Source of the DNA: Microbacterium sp. H83
Lineage (GTDB): Bacteria; Actinomycetota; Actinomycetes; Actinomycetales; Microbacteriaceae
Assembly: GCF_001650405.1 (NCBI RefSeq)
Contig: NZ_LWCU01000034.1
Span: 62,001-126,000 of the forward strand
Direction: 5' to 3'
DNA length: 64,000 nt
Part shown: piece after piece, positions 8,667 through 17,609 of the stretch
Layout of the letters: every line of letters begins with the position of its first letter
Numbering within the stretch: position 1 is the first letter of the stretch
Made by a program: the position numbers and the translations under genes
The notes under the pieces: model-generated
Database searches by the model: none
Seen by the model: the letters and a program-made list of their open reading frames with translations, nothing else
Told to the model about the DNA's origin: nothing

Positions 8667-9418
8667 CCCTCCATTGTGCCGTGCGCGCCCTGAGCGTCCG
8701 CAGGTGCAGCGTCGGACGAGGACTCCGCCGCGGTCGCCCGCTCCTCCGCCGAGCCTGTCGCGCTCGCACGCTGGCGCACCCGCATCACGACGAAGACCGT
8801 GACCGCCACGATCACGGCGGCGACGACGACGACCTGCAGTCCGTCGGCGTACTGCTCGATCGACTGCCACTGCTCGCCGAGCAGATAGCCGGCGAGGACG
8901 AACACGGTGTTCCAGATCGCGCTGCCGGCGGCGGTGAGCAGCGTGAAGCGCACGAGCGGCATGCGCTGCACGCCGGCCGGGATCGAGATCAGGCTGCGGA
9001 AGATGGGGATCATGCGTCCGAAGAACACGGCCTTCGAGCCGTGCCGGGCGAACCACTCGTCGGTGCGGTCGACGTCGGAGACCTTCATCAACGGCATCCG
9101 GTCGACGATCCGGCGCAGACGCACCGGTCCGAGCCACGCGCCGAGGCCGTACAGGGCGAGGGCGCCGACCACCGACCCCACCGTGGTCCACACGAGCACC
9201 TCCCACAGCACGATCGAACCCTGGCTGGCGGTGAAGCCCGCGAGGGGGAGCACGACCTCGCTCGGGATCGGAGGGAAGAGGTTCTCGACGGCGACCGCCA
9301 CGCCGGCGCCGATGCTGCCGAGCGCCTCCATGAGGGCGATCGCCCACGACGCGAAGACGTTCAGGTTCTCAGAGGTGTCCACTCCTCCGAGGCTACGGAG
9401 CGCGAGGGAGGGGGTCAC
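8663..9418 (-). CDS. DedA-family (SNARE-associated/VTT domain) membrane protein
   Basis: 251 residues with the DedA/VTT arrangement: the re-entrant ENLFPPIPSEVVLPLAGF near the N-terminus, FFGRMIPIFRSLISIPAG in the middle, and several hydrophobic helices before a charged, Ala/Ser-rich tail. DedA proteins act in the cytoplasmic membrane in envelope integrity and as lipid or undecaprenyl-phosphate flippases. The GTG at 9418 has GGAGGG nine bases upstream. A second in-frame GTG twelve codons later has its SD too close. First gene of a DedA-kinase-regulator operon. Confidence 0.87.
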   Translation of the reverse strand: MTPSLALRSLGGVDTSENLNVFASWAIALMEALGSIGAGVAVAVENLFPPIPSEVVLPLAGFTASQGSIVLWEVLVWTTVGSVVGALALYGLGAWLGPVRLRRIVDRMPLMKVSDVDRTDEWFARHGSKAVFFGRMIPIFRSLISIPAGVQRMPLVRFTLLTAAGSAIWNTVFVLAGYLLGEQWQSIEQYADGLQVVVVAAVIVAVTVFVVMRVRQRASATGSAEERATAAESSSDAAPADAQGAHGTMEG

Positions 9419-9542
9419 TGCGGCTGGCCCTCCGTCGAGGTGCGGAAAACCGGAAGACCCGGTGCGCGACGGCCGCCGGAGCCGCGACGGATGACGCAGG
9501 GGCGCTCGTCATCCGACCGGTCCTCGCCTCGTCGGCCGGGCG

Positions 9543-9548
9543 TAGGTT
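9543..9548 (+). promoter_or_regulatory. -10 hexamer TAGGTT of a leaderless promoter
   Basis: The hexamer ends six bases before the ATG at 9555, so a transcription start seven bases downstream would fall on the A of the start codon. The stretch ggagg between them is too close to act as an SD. Confidence 0.55.
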
Positions 9549-9554
9549 GGAGGC

Positions 9555-11279
9555 ATGGCCACTGTCGCAGCGAACATCGTCAAGACCCTCCGCGCCAACG
9601 GGATCGACCACGTCTACGGTCTCCCCGGTGACTCCCTCAACGGCTTCACCGACGCCCTCCGGAAGGACGGCCGCATCCGATGGGTGCATGTGCGGCACGA
9701 AGAGTCCGCGGCCTTCGCGGCGGCGGCGGATGCTGCGCTGACGGGCGACCTCGCGGTCGTCGCCGGCTCGTGCGGTCCCGGCAACCTGCATCTCATCAAC
9801 GGACTCTACGACGCGAACCGGTCGCGCGTGCCGGTGCTCGCGATCGCCGCCCACATCCCGACCACCGAGATCGGCACGGGGTACTTCCAGGAGACGCACC
9901 CGCAGGAGCTCTTCCGCGAATGCAGTGTCTACGTCGAGTACGTCGCCGACCCCGCGCAGATGCCGCGCCTGCTGGAGATCGCGATGCGCGCCGCGATCGA
10001 GCAGCGCGGAGTCGCCGTGCTCGTGATCCCGGGCGACGTCGCGCTCTCCGAGATCGCCGACGACCGCGCCGTCGTGATCGAGCGCACGCGACCCGTCGTC
10101 GTGCCCAGCGGCCCGGAGCTCGAGCGCGCCGCCACCCTGCTGAACGCCTCCACGAAGACGACGATCCTGGCGGGGGCCGGCGTCGAGGGCGCGCACGACG
10201 AGGTGATCGCTCTCGCCGACCGGCTGGGCGCCCCTATCGTCCACGCGCTGCGCGGCAAGGAGTTCATCGAGTACGACAACCCGTTCGACGTCGGGATGAC
10301 CGGGCTCCTCGGCTTCGCGTCGGGCTATCGGGCGATGGAGGCCGCCGACACGCTGCTCGTGCTGGGCAGCGACTTCCCGTACGAGCAGTTCTATCCCGAG
10401 AAGGCGACGACGATCCAGGTCGACATCCGCGGCTCGCAGCTCGGCAGACGGCATCCGCTCGATCTCGGTCTCGTGGGCGACGTGCGGGCGACGGCGGAGG
10501 CCCTGCTGCCGCGCCTCGCGGAGCGCACCGACCGCGGCCACCTCGACGACGCGACGGCGCACTACCGCAAGACCAGGGCGAAGCTCGACGACCTCGCGAC
10601 CCCGACCAGGGCCGGGCGGCCGATCCATCCGCAGTACCTCGCGCGGCTGCTCGACGAGCAGGCGGCCGACGACGCCGTCTTCACGGCCGACGTCGGCTCG
10701 CCGACCGTGTGGGCCGCCCGCTACCTGTCGATGACCGAGGGCCGTCGCCTGATCGGGTCGTTCACGCACGGATCGATGGCGAACGCCCTGATGCACGGGA
10801 TCGGCGCGCAGGTGTCGCACCCCGATCGTCAGGTCGTCGCGCTCGCCGGCGACGGCGGACTCGCGATGATGCTCGGCGAGCTGCTCACGCTCACCCAGAA
10901 CGGGCTCCCCGTGAAGACGATCGTGGTGAACAACTCGTCGCTCAACTTCGTGGAGCTCGAGATGAAGGCCGCCGGCTTCGTGAACTACGGCACCGAGCTG
11001 ACCAACCCGAGCTTCGCGGCGATCGCCGAGGCGATGGGCATCTTCGCGCGCCGGGTCGAGAACAGCGAGGACCTGCCGGATGCCGTGCGCGAGGTGCTCG
11101 CGCACGACGGCCCCGCGCTGCTCGACGTCGTGACCGAGCGGCAGGAGCTGTCTATGCCGCCCGCCATCGAGGCCGCGCAGGTCAAGGGCTTCGCGCTGTA
11201 CGCGATCCGCACCGTCATGTCGGGCAAGGGCGACGAGCTGCTCGACCTCGCGCGCGCGAACTGGCGTCAGTTCCTCTGA
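9555..11279 (+). CDS. poxB: pyruvate oxidase/dehydrogenase (quinone), ThDP-dependent, PoxB family
   Basis: 574 residues, close to E. coli PoxB (572). The N-terminal ThDP domain has VYGLPGDSLNGFTDAL and the activating Glu in VRHEESAAFAAAADA. The central FAD-type domain covers about residues 185-340. The C-terminal ThDP-binding motif is GDGGLAMMLGELLTLTQNGLPVKTIVVNN. The enzyme decarboxylates pyruvate to acetate plus CO2 and passes electrons to quinone at the membrane. Acetolactate synthase is less likely because segments such as GTGYFQETHPQELFRECS are PoxB-like. Monocistronic, with a probable leaderless start. Confidence 0.88.
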   Translation: MATVAANIVKTLRANGIDHVYGLPGDSLNGFTDALRKDGRIRWVHVRHEESAAFAAAADAALTGDLAVVAGSCGPGNLHLINGLYDANRSRVPVLAIAAHIPTTEIGTGYFQETHPQELFRECSVYVEYVADPAQMPRLLEIAMRAAIEQRGVAVLVIPGDVALSEIADDRAVVIERTRPVVVPSGPELERAATLLNASTKTTILAGAGVEGAHDEVIALADRLGAPIVHALRGKEFIEYDNPFDVGMTGLLGFASGYRAMEAADTLLVLGSDFPYEQFYPEKATTIQVDIRGSQLGRRHPLDLGLVGDVRATAEALLPRLAERTDRGHLDDATAHYRKTRAKLDDLATPTRAGRPIHPQYLARLLDEQAADDAVFTADVGSPTVWAARYLSMTEGRRLIGSFTHGSMANALMHGIGAQVSHPDRQVVALAGDGGLAMMLGELLTLTQNGLPVKTIVVNNSSLNFVELEMKAAGFVNYGTELTNPSFAAIAEAMGIFARRVENSEDLPDAVREVLAHDGPALLDVVTERQELSMPPAIEAAQVKGFALYAIRTVMSGKGDELLDLARANWRQFL

Positions 11280-11325
11280 GACGGCCGCGCTCCGGCTCCG
11301 GTTCGGCAGCGGCCGAAGGATGCCG

Positions 11326-11331
11326 TATGCT
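11326..11331 (+). promoter_or_regulatory. candidate -10 box (TATGCT) upstream of tRNA-Trp/secE
   Basis: TATGCT lies about 100 bp before tRNA-Trp. The -35 region (around ttcggc at 11302) is weak, so this rests mainly on the hexamer and its position. Confidence 0.35.
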
Positions 11332-11432
11332 GGATCAGCAGTCGTTGTCTGCATTCTTTCGCCGTGCCCCGGTCGTCGTGATCGGGTCGGGGTGGCAGGA
11401 TGGAGATGACACCCCGAGACCATCCGGTCTCT

Positions 11433-11505
<73 letters not shown>

Positions 11506-11544
11506 CGCGTCAGCGCACGCTGACACACGAAAGGTACATTCAGG

Positions 11545-11817
11545 ATGGATCAGGACGAACCGCGCGGCGACGTCGTCGCGGCAGGGGCCACCCGCGAGAA
11601 GAAGCGCGGAGTCCTCGGCTTCTTCGGGAGCATCGCCCTGTTCTTCCGTCAGGTCATCGCAGAGCTTCGCAAGGTCGTCACTCCGACCCGCAAGGAACTG
11701 GTCAAGTTCACCGCGGTGGTGCTCGTCTTCGTTCTCATCGTCATGGGCATCGTCTACGGACTCGACACGCTGTTCGCCTGGGTGACGCACGTGGTGTTCG
11801 GGGTTCCCGGCGCCTGA
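11545..11817 (+). CDS. secE: preprotein translocase subunit SecE
   Basis: 90 residues, with the usual short actinobacterial form: a charged N-terminus, the amphipathic helix FFRQVIAELRKVVTPTRKELVKF, and one C-terminal membrane helix (TAVVLVFVLIVMGIVYGLD). SecE clamps SecY in the Sec translocon. The amphipathic-helix motif and the position between tRNA-Trp and nusG make the call secure. A purine-rich SD (cgaaagg) precedes the ATG. Confidence 0.96.
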   Translation: MDQDEPRGDVVAAGATREKKRGVLGFFGSIALFFRQVIAELRKVVTPTRKELVKFTAVVLVFVLIVMGIVYGLDTLFAWVTHVVFGVPGA

Positions 11818-11859
11818 TGCCCTTGCGGCCGCGAGCCGCAGTGATTGGAAAGAAACAAC

Positions 11860-12951
11860 GTGGCTGAACGATATTCCGACGACGCCGACTGGGCGACGGC
11901 TGCCGAGCAGTCCAGCGAAGAGGACGAGGCCCAGGAGGGCAACGTCCTGGCCGCGGAAGAGCTCTCCGTGACCTCCGCCGAGCATGTCGCCCTCCACATC
12001 GAGGACGTCGACGGCGAGGTCGAGACCAGCACCGACGAAGACACCGACATCGACATCGACGACCCGGAGGCGGATGCGATCGTGAACGACGCTCTCAACC
12101 TGGACGAAGCGGCTGAGTCCCAGGCCGCCGCTGAGGTCCTCAACGATTCCGTGGCGGAGGAGACCGCCGAGCAGGAGGCCGAGGCCGCCGACGAGGTGAC
12201 CCCGTACGACGGGCCCGACGTGAACGGCGACGACGATCGCCCCTCCCTGGACCTCGACGAGGACGACCCCGTGGCCGCAGCCGTGGAGGCTGAGGAGGAC
12301 GCGGAGTCCGACGACTCGGAGTCCGACGAGGACCCGTACGAGGCGTTCCGCATGGACCTGCGGATGCTCCCGGGCAAGTGGTACGTCATCCACTCGTACG
12401 CGGGCTTCGAGCGCAAGGTCAAGGCGAACATCGAGCAGCGCAAGTCGACGCTCGAGGTCGAGGACGAGATCTATCAGATCGAGGTCCCGATGGAGGACGT
12501 CGTCGAGATCAAGAACGGCCAGCGCAAGATGGTCACCCGCGTGCGCATCCCCGGCTATGTGCTGGTGCGCATGGAGCTCACGGAGGACACCTGGTCGGTC
12601 GTCCGCCACACCCCGGGTGTCACCGGCTTCGTGGGCAACGCCCACAACCCGACGCCGCTGCGCTTCGAGGAGGCCTTCAACATGCTGAAGTCCCTCGTCG
12701 AGGTCAAGGACGTCCCGACCGCCAAGAACATCGCGGCCAAGGGCGGCGTCGCCGTCGCGCGTCCGCTGCCCGCCGAGGTCGACTTCGAGGTCGGCGAGAC
12801 CATCACGATCAAGGAGGGCTCGTTCGCGGGTCTTCCCGGTTCGATCAGCGAGATCAAGCCCGAGAGCGGCAAGCTCACCGTGCTCGTGTCGCTCTTCGAG
12901 CGCGAGACCCCGGTCGAGCTGTCGTTCGACCAGGTCACCAAGATGATCTGA
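11860..12951 (+). CDS. nusG: transcription termination/antitermination protein NusG
   Basis: 363 residues from the GTG at 11860, which has a purine-rich SD (ggaaag) seven bases upstream; an in-frame TTG at 11845 overlaps that SD and is not favoured. The first ~170 residues are an Asp/Glu-rich, low-complexity extension. The NusG N-terminal domain follows ([38 protein letters not shown]), and a KOW domain lies at the end ([19 protein letters not shown]). NusG links RNA polymerase to Rho or to ribosomes. The acidic extension makes it about twice the length of E. coli NusG. Confidence 0.95.
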   Translation: MAERYSDDADWATAAEQSSEEDEAQEGNVLAAEELSVTSAEHVALHIEDVDGEVETSTDEDTDIDIDDPEADAIVNDALNLDEAAESQAAAEVLNDSVAEETAEQEAEAADEVTPYDGPDVNGDDDRPSLDLDEDDPVAAAVEAEEDAESDDSESDEDPYEAFRMDLRMLPGKWYVIHSYAGFERKVKANIEQRKSTLEVEDEIYQIEVPMEDVVEIKNGQRKMVTRVRIPGYVLVRMELTEDTWSVVRHTPGVTGFVGNAHNPTPLRFEEAFNMLKSLVEVKDVPTAKNIAAKGGVAVARPLPAEVDFEVGETITIKEGSFAGLPGSISEIKPESGKLTVLVSLFERETPVELSFDQVTKMI

Positions 12952-12964
12952 TGCTCCGCGTCTT

Positions 12965-13000
12965 CGAGAACGGCCGTCCCTCGCGGGGCGGCCGTTCTCG
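12965..13000 (+). terminator. strong hairpin after nusG, probable terminator
   Basis: The arms cgagaacggccg (12965-12976) and cggccgttctcg (12989-13000) are perfectly complementary over 12 bp. The following T-tract is poor (cgttcc), so termination may be partial. Confidence 0.55.
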
Positions 13001-13051
13001 CGTTCCCGGAGGGCGCGCGACCGCGGACATGCGCCGAGGCTCGGGATCGGG

Positions 13052-13057
13052 TAGACT
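13052..13057 (+). promoter_or_regulatory. -10 box (TAGACT) for rplKA
   Basis: TAGACT lies 112 bp before rplK, after the nusG hairpin. The same hexamer precedes the SRP RNA and, on the minus strand, tRNA-Ser. The -35 region is not clear. The resulting leader of about 105 nt could carry regulation, but I could not recognise a known motif. Confidence 0.45.
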
Positions 13058-13168
13058 CATGTGGTTTGTGTGCCGCTTCGGCGTGCGCGCAGACGACCAC
13101 GCTCCGGAGATGCCGGGGATGTGGGAGAAGCGGATGCTCCGGCATCCGATTCGATGAAAGGAAAGAGA

Positions 13169-13600
13169 ATGGCACCGAAGAAGAAGGTGACCGGCCTGAT
13201 CAAGCTTCAGATCAACGCCGGTGCAGCCAACCCGGCGCCGCCGATCGGCCCCGCGCTCGGTCAGCATGGCGTCAACATCATGGAGTTCTGCAAGGCGTAC
13301 AACGCCGCGACCGAGTCGCAGCGCGGCAACGTCATCCCCGTGGAGATCACCGTCTACGAGGACCGCAGCTTCACCTTCGTCCTGAAGACCCCGCCCGCGG
13401 CGGAGCTCATCAAGAAGGCAGCCGGCGTGCCCAAGGGCTCGTCGACCCCGCACACCGTCAAGGTCGCGAAGATCACCAAGGAGCAGGTCCGTCAGATCGC
13501 CGAGCAGAAGCAGGCCGACCTGAACGCGAACGACATCGAGGCCGCCTCGAAGATCATCGCCGGCACCGCCCGCTCCATGGGCATCACGGTCGAGGGCTGA
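13169..13600 (+). CDS. rplK: 50S ribosomal protein L11
   Basis: 143 residues, the standard length. It has the Pro-rich N-terminal motif [22 protein letters not shown], the hinge and [19 protein letters not shown], and the C-terminal rRNA-binding domain ending SMGITVEG. L11 binds 23S rRNA at the GTPase-associated centre. The ATG at 13169 follows the SD gaaaggaaagaga and gives the family N-terminus ([13 protein letters not shown]). rplA follows after 11 bp. Confidence 0.98.
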
Positions 13601-13611
13601 GGAGAATAATC

Positions 13612-14301
13612 ATGGCTACCAAGTCCAAGGCTTACAAGGCTGCCGCCGAGAAGATCGAGGCAGACCGCTACTACACCCCGTCCGAGGCCGTCGCCCTCGC
13701 GAAGGAGACCGGCTCGACGAAGTTCGACTCGACCGTCGAGGTCGCGCTCAAGCTCTCGGTCGACCCCCGCAAGGCGGACCAGATGGTGCGCGGCACCGTC
13801 ATCCTCCCGCACGGCACCGGTAAGACCGCCCGCGTCATCGTCTTCGCCACCGGCCCCGCGGCCGAGGCCGCGATCGCCGCAGGCGCCGACGAGGTCGGCG
13901 GCGCCGAGCTCATCGAGAAGGTCGCCGGCGGATGGACCGCGTTCGACGCGGCCGTCTCCACCCCGGAGCTCATGGGCCAGGTCGGTCGTCTCGGAAAGGT
14001 CCTGGGTCCGCGTGGACTCATGCCGAACCCGAAGACCGGCACCGTGACCCCCAACACGGCCAAGGCCGTCGAGGAGATCAAGGGCGGAAAGATCGAGTTC
14101 CGCGTCGACAAGCACGCGAACGTGCACTTCGTCGTCGGCAAGTCGTCGTTCTCGGCCGAGCAGCTCAACGAGAACATCGGCGCAGCGCTCGAGGAGATCG
14201 TCCGCCTGAAGCCGTCGAGCTCCAAGGGCCGCTACATCCAGAAGGGCGCCGTGTCGACCACGTTCGGCCCCGGCATCCCGCTGGACGTCAACGCCATCTG
14301 A
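13612..14301 (+). CDS. rplA: 50S ribosomal protein L1
   Basis: 229 residues. Family motifs include [34 protein letters not shown] near residues 125-140, and [16 protein letters not shown]1 forms the mobile L1 stalk of the 50S subunit and in many bacteria represses its own operon. SD ggagaata lies before the ATG. It ends the rplK-rplA operon and is followed by a strong terminator. Confidence 0.98.
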   Translation: MATKSKAYKAAAEKIEADRYYTPSEAVALAKETGSTKFDSTVEVALKLSVDPRKADQMVRGTVILPHGTGKTARVIVFATGPAAEAAIAAGADEVGGAELIEKVAGGWTAFDAAVSTPELMGQVGRLGKVLGPRGLMPNPKTGTVTPNTAKAVEEIKGGKIEFRVDKHANVHFVVGKSSFSAEQLNENIGAALEEIVRLKPSSSKGRYIQKGAVSTTFGPGIPLDVNAI

Positions 14302-14313
14302 GTGTGATCCCGG

Positions 14314-14342
14314 AAAGGCCCCCGCATCTCGCGGGGGCCTTT
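14314..14342 (+). terminator. rho-independent terminator after rplA
   Basis: Arms aaaggcccccgc and gcgggggccttt (12 bp, loop atctc) lie 12 bp after the stop codon, ending in a short T run. Confidence 0.88.
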
Positions 14343-14393
14343 CTGCATCCCGTGGCGGCGACACGCGACGTCATCGATGTGGGATGCTGACAC

Positions 14394-14418
14394 GAACGCA
14401 CGTACTGTGGGTGCGTTC
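14394..14418 (+). promoter_or_regulatory. promoter/operator candidate: inverted repeat around a -10 box
   Basis: GAACGCAC (14394-14401) and GTGCGTTC (14411-14418) form a perfect 8-bp dyad, with TACTGT (14403-14408) as a -10-like hexamer between the arms. It lies 47 bp before the ABC transporter gene, so a repressor binding here could block transcription. The regulator is unknown. Confidence 0.4.
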
Positions 14419-14464
14419 CGCGCGCCACAGCACCCGCGCCCCATCGCACCCCAGGAGGGTTCTC

Positions 14465-15286
14465 ATGTCCCGTCGCCTCATCGCCGTCACCGCTCTGGTC
14501 GTCGTCGCCGCCGCAGGGCTCACCGCATGCAGCGGGAGCACCTCCCCGGAGAGCGGCTCCTCGAGTGAGGGAGGGGCGGGCGACGAGTTCGGCCTCGTCA
14601 AGGACGGCGTCCTCACGGTCGCGACCGAGGGGACCTACCGTCCGTTCAGCTTCCACGACGACGGCGGCACCGGCGACCTCACCGGCTTCGACGTCGAGAT
14701 CATCCAGGCGGTCGCCGAGAAGCTCGACCTCGAGATCGAGTTCCAGGAGACGCAGTGGGACGCGATCTTCGCGGGCCTCGACGCCGGACGCTTCGACGTG
14801 ATCGCGAACCAGGTCAGCATCAACGAGGAGCGCCAGGAGAAGTACCTCTTCAGCACGCCCTACACGGTCTCGCCCGGCGTGATCGTCGTCGCGGAGGACG
14901 ACGACTCGATCTCGTCGTTCGACGACCTCGCCGGCAAGACCACGGCGCAGTCGCTCACGAGCAACTGGTACGACCTGGCCACCGAGTCCGGCGCGACGGT
15001 CGAAGGCGTCGAGGGATGGGCGCAGGCCGTCGAGCTGCTGCGTCAGGGCCGTGTCGACGCGACCGTCAACGACAAGCTGACCTTCCTCGACTACGAGACC
15101 ACGAACAGCCCGTCCGGACTGAAGATCGCCGCCGAGACCGACGAGGCGGGCGAGCAGGCCCTGGTGTTCACGAAGGACAAGGAGTCGCTCGTCGAGGCCG
15201 TGGATGCCGCGCTGGAGGAGCTGCGCGCCGACGGCACCCTGGCGGAGATCAGCGAGAAGTACTTCGGCGAAGACGTCACCCAGTAG
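14465..15286 (+). CDS. amino acid ABC transporter substrate-binding lipoprotein
   Basis: 273 residues: a signal peptide with lipobox LTAC (Cys22) and a Ser/Gly linker, then a family-3 solute-binding domain with the N-lobe pattern VLTVATEGTYRPFSFHDDGGTGDLTGFDVEIIQ and DVIANQVSINEERQEKYLFS. The mature protein is lipid-anchored on the outer face of the membrane. Closest in style to cystine or polar amino acid binding proteins (TcyA/FliY). SD aggagggttctc precedes the ATG; upstream in-frame starts would put residues before a perfect signal peptide. The permease follows after 3 bp. Confidence 0.9.
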   Translation: MSRRLIAVTALVVVAAAGLTACSGSTSPESGSSSEGGAGDEFGLVKDGVLTVATEGTYRPFSFHDDGGTGDLTGFDVEIIQAVAEKLDLEIEFQETQWDAIFAGLDAGRFDVIANQVSINEERQEKYLFSTPYTVSPGVIVVAEDDDSISSFDDLAGKTTAQSLTSNWYDLATESGATVEGVEGWAQAVELLRQGRVDATVNDKLTFLDYETTNSPSGLKIAAETDEAGEQALVFTKDKESLVEAVDAALEELRADGTLAEISEKYFGEDVTQ

Positions 15287-15289
15287 CCC

Positions 15290-15955
15290 ATGGAGAACCC
15301 CTGGCAGCTGTTCTTCGACTCGCTCGGCCCCATCGCGCTCGCGGGGCTGACGGCGACGGTTCCGCTCGCCCTGGTGTCGTTCGCGCTGGGACTCGTGATC
15401 GCGATCGGCGTCGCGCTGATGCGGATCTCGATCAACCCGATCGTGTCCGGCATCGCGCGCTTCTACATCTCGGTGATCCGCGGGACGCCGATGATCGTCC
15501 AGCTGTTCGTCATCTTCTACGGCCTCGGGTCGATCGGGCTCAAGATCGACCCGTGGCCGAGCGCGATCATCGCCCTGTCTCTCAACGTGGGCGGGTACGG
15601 GGCGGAGGTCGTCCGCGCGGCCATCCTCTCGGTGCCGAAGGGGCAGTGGGAGGCCGCGTACACGGTCGGCATGAACCGCACGCGCACCCTCACCCGGATC
15701 ATCCTGCCGCAGGCGGCGCGGGTGTCGGTGCCGCCGCTGTCGAACACGTTCATCTCGCTCGTCAAGGACACCTCGCTCGCGTCGCTGATCCTCGTCACCG
15801 AGCTGTTCAAGGTCGCGCAGCAGATCGCCTCCGCCACCCTGGAGTTCATGGTGCTCTACCTCGCCGCCGCCCTGGTCTACTGGGTGATCTGTCTCGTCCT
15901 GTCGTTCGGGCAGAGCGCGCTCGAGAGGAGGCTGGACCGCCATGTCGCCCAGTGA
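15290..15955 (+). CDS. amino acid ABC transporter permease (His/Glu/Gln/Arg/opine family)
   Basis: 221 residues with about five membrane helices. The ABC-coupling EAA loop is EAAYTVGMNRTRTLTRIILPQAARVSVPPLSN, and FYISVIRGTPMIVQLFVIFYGL is the family signature for polar amino acid permeases. It pairs with the lipoprotein upstream and the ATPase downstream, whose start lies 14 bp inside this gene. It probably acts as a homodimer. Substrate not determined; cystine is a reasonable guess. Confidence 0.92.
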   Translation: MENPWQLFFDSLGPIALAGLTATVPLALVSFALGLVIAIGVALMRISINPIVSGIARFYISVIRGTPMIVQLFVIFYGLGSIGLKIDPWPSAIIALSLNVGGYGAEVVRAAILSVPKGQWEAAYTVGMNRTRTLTRIILPQAARVSVPPLSNTFISLVKDTSLASLILVTELFKVAQQIASATLEFMVLYLAAALVYWVICLVLSFGQSALERRLDRHVAQ

Positions 15956-16769
15956 GCAGTCCGCGCACCGCGGGCAGGCGTCGACCCGCGATCAGCTCCT
16001 GACCGCTCGGGGGCTGCGCAAGAGCTTCGGGGCCCACGAGGTGCTCCGGGGTATCGACCTGACGCTGCACCGCGGCGAGGTCGTCGTGCTGATCGGGCCC
16101 AGCGGCTCGGGCAAGACGACCGTGCTCCGGACGCTGAACGGCCTCGAGACGCCGGACGCCGGCACGCTGGTGGTGGCGGGTGGGCCGGACATCGACTTCT
16201 CGCCGGGGACTCCGCAGAGCGCTCGCGAGCGCGGGCGGCGGCGGCTCGCCCTGCGCGACCGCTCGGCGATGGTGTTCCAGCATCACAATCTGTTCCCGCA
16301 CCTCAGCGTCCTCGAGAACGTCATCGAAGGGCCGTGGCGCGTGCAGGGCCGACCGAAGGCCGAGGTGATCGCCGAGGCGCAGGCGCTCCTCGCCCGGGTC
16401 GGTCTCGCCGACAAGGCCGACGCCCGCCCCCATCAGCTGTCGGGCGGGCAGCAGCAGCGCGTCGGCATCGTCCGCGCGCTGGCTCTGCGCCCGGACCTGC
16501 TGCTCTTCGACGAGCCGACGAGCGCCCTCGACCCCGAGCTGGTCGGCGAGGTGCTGCTCGTCATCAAGGAGCTCGCCGACGAGGGGTGGAGCATGGTCGT
16601 GGTCACGCACGAGCTCAGCTTCGCGCGCGAGGCCGCGGACCACGTGCTGTTCCTCGACGGCGGCGTGGTCGTCGAGGAGGGGCCGCCCGCACAGATCTTC
16701 GAGGGGCCGCGGCACGAGCGCACGCGACGCTTCCTCAGCCGCATCCTTCGTCCCCTCGACGGGGACTGA
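15942..16769 (+). CDS. amino acid ABC transporter ATP-binding protein
   Basis: 275 residues, with Walker A GPSGSGKTT, Q-loop VFQHHNLFPHLSVLENV, signature LSGGQQQRVGIVRAL, Walker B LLLFDEPTSALDPE and the switch His in VTHELSFAREAADHV. A nonstandard insert between the A-loop and Q-loop (GPDIDFSPGTPQSARERGRRR) is charged. It energises the importer formed with the two upstream genes. The start at 15942 overlaps the permease by 14 bp. Confidence 0.93.
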   Translation: MSPSEQSAHRGQASTRDQLLTARGLRKSFGAHEVLRGIDLTLHRGEVVVLIGPSGSGKTTVLRTLNGLETPDAGTLVVAGGPDIDFSPGTPQSARERGRRRLALRDRSAMVFQHHNLFPHLSVLENVIEGPWRVQGRPKAEVIAEAQALLARVGLADKADARPHQLSGGQQQRVGIVRALALRPDLLLFDEPTSALDPELVGEVLLVIKELADEGWSMVVVTHELSFAREAADHVLFLDGGVVVEEGPPAQIFEGPRHERTRRFLSRILRPLDGD

Positions 16770-16780
16770 CCGCGGCGGCG

Positions 16781-16836
16781 GCCCTCGGTCAGCCGCCGAG
16801 AACGGGCAGCCCTCGGTCAGCCGCCGAGAACGGGCA
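16781..16836. repeat. 28-bp tandem duplication at the 3' end of lysE
   Basis: Two identical 28-bp copies (16781-16808 and 16809-16836), each starting gccctcggtcagccgccgag. The second copy includes the lysE stop codon (complement of tca at 16817-16819) and its last codons. The first copy repeats the same stop region just beyond the gene, so the protein is unaffected. Confidence 0.9.
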
Positions 16837-17539
16837 GCACGAGGCTGACGGCGAGCGAGATCATGACGACCGCGATGGTGCCGTCGAGGACGCGCCACGA
16901 TCGCTCGGTGCGCAGCCAGCGTCCGAGGTAGCGGGCTCCGAAGCCCAGCGCGGTGAACCACAGGATGCTGGCCGTGATCGCCCCGCCCGCGAACAGCCAG
17001 CGCTCGTCGCCGTGGGTCGCGGCGATCGAGCCGAGCATGAGCACGGTGTCCAGATAGACGTGCGGATTGAGCCATGTGAGCGCGAGCACCGTGAGCACGA
17101 CCGGTGCGAGGGCGCTCCGAGCACGCGTGCGCGGGCGGGTGGTCGTCGCACTCGACCCGCCCGACGGCTGCGGGTCGGCGGGGGCGCGGTCGGCGAGGGC
17201 GCCGTGGTCGGCGCCGAGGCCGTCGTCGCCGTCCGAGCCGTCGACGCGCAGCTGCTCGCCGCCCCGCCAGGCGCGCCGGGCGGCGAGGATGCCGTAAGCC
17301 AGCAGGAACAGAGCGCCCGCCCAGCGAGCCACCACGACGAGCCACGGCGCTGCGGAGATCACGAAGCCGAGCCCGGCCACCCCCGCGAGGATCAGCAGGG
17401 CGTCCGAGAGCGCGCAGATCACCACGACGGGCAGCACGTGCTCCCGGCGGATCCCCTGGCGCAGCACGAAGACGTTCTGTGCCCCGATGGCGATGATGAG
17501 CGAGAGGCCGAGTCCGAGGCCCGAGAACAGCGAGAGCAT
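16817..17539 (-). CDS. lysE: LysE/ArgO-family amino acid exporter
   Basis: 240 residues, about six membrane helices. The N-terminal signature is LGLSLIIAIGAQNVFVLRQGIRREH, followed by VVICALSDALLILAGVAGLG and the C-terminal half LTWLNPHVYLDTVLMLGSI, both typical of LysE/ArgO. These proteins export basic amino acids such as lysine and arginine. The central loop (about residues 95-140) is long and rich in Asp, Gly, Ser and Thr. It is divergent from a LysG-type regulator 70 bp away, the classic lysE-lysG pair, so expression is probably induced by lysine or arginine. Confidence 0.9.
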   Translation of the reverse strand: MLSLFSGLGLGLSLIIAIGAQNVFVLRQGIRREHVLPVVVICALSDALLILAGVAGLGFVISAAPWLVVVARWAGALFLLAYGILAARRAWRGGEQLRVDGSDGDDGLGADHGALADRAPADPQPSGGSSATTTRPRTRARSALAPVVLTVLALTWLNPHVYLDTVLMLGSIAATHGDERWLFAGGAITASILWFTALGFGARYLGRWLRTERSWRVLDGTIAVVMISLAVSLVLPVLGG

Positions 17540-17609
17540 CCCTCCACGCTAGGAGCCATCGATCATGAGCGCCAGCGAGGATTCCTTGCGCAGCATTAGC
17601 ATCGCTCAT

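Noticed and set aside
12378..13157. 259-codon plus-strand frame in the nusG region
   Set aside because: It is a +1 shadow of nusG with Arg/Gly-rich composition; nusG itself is certain.
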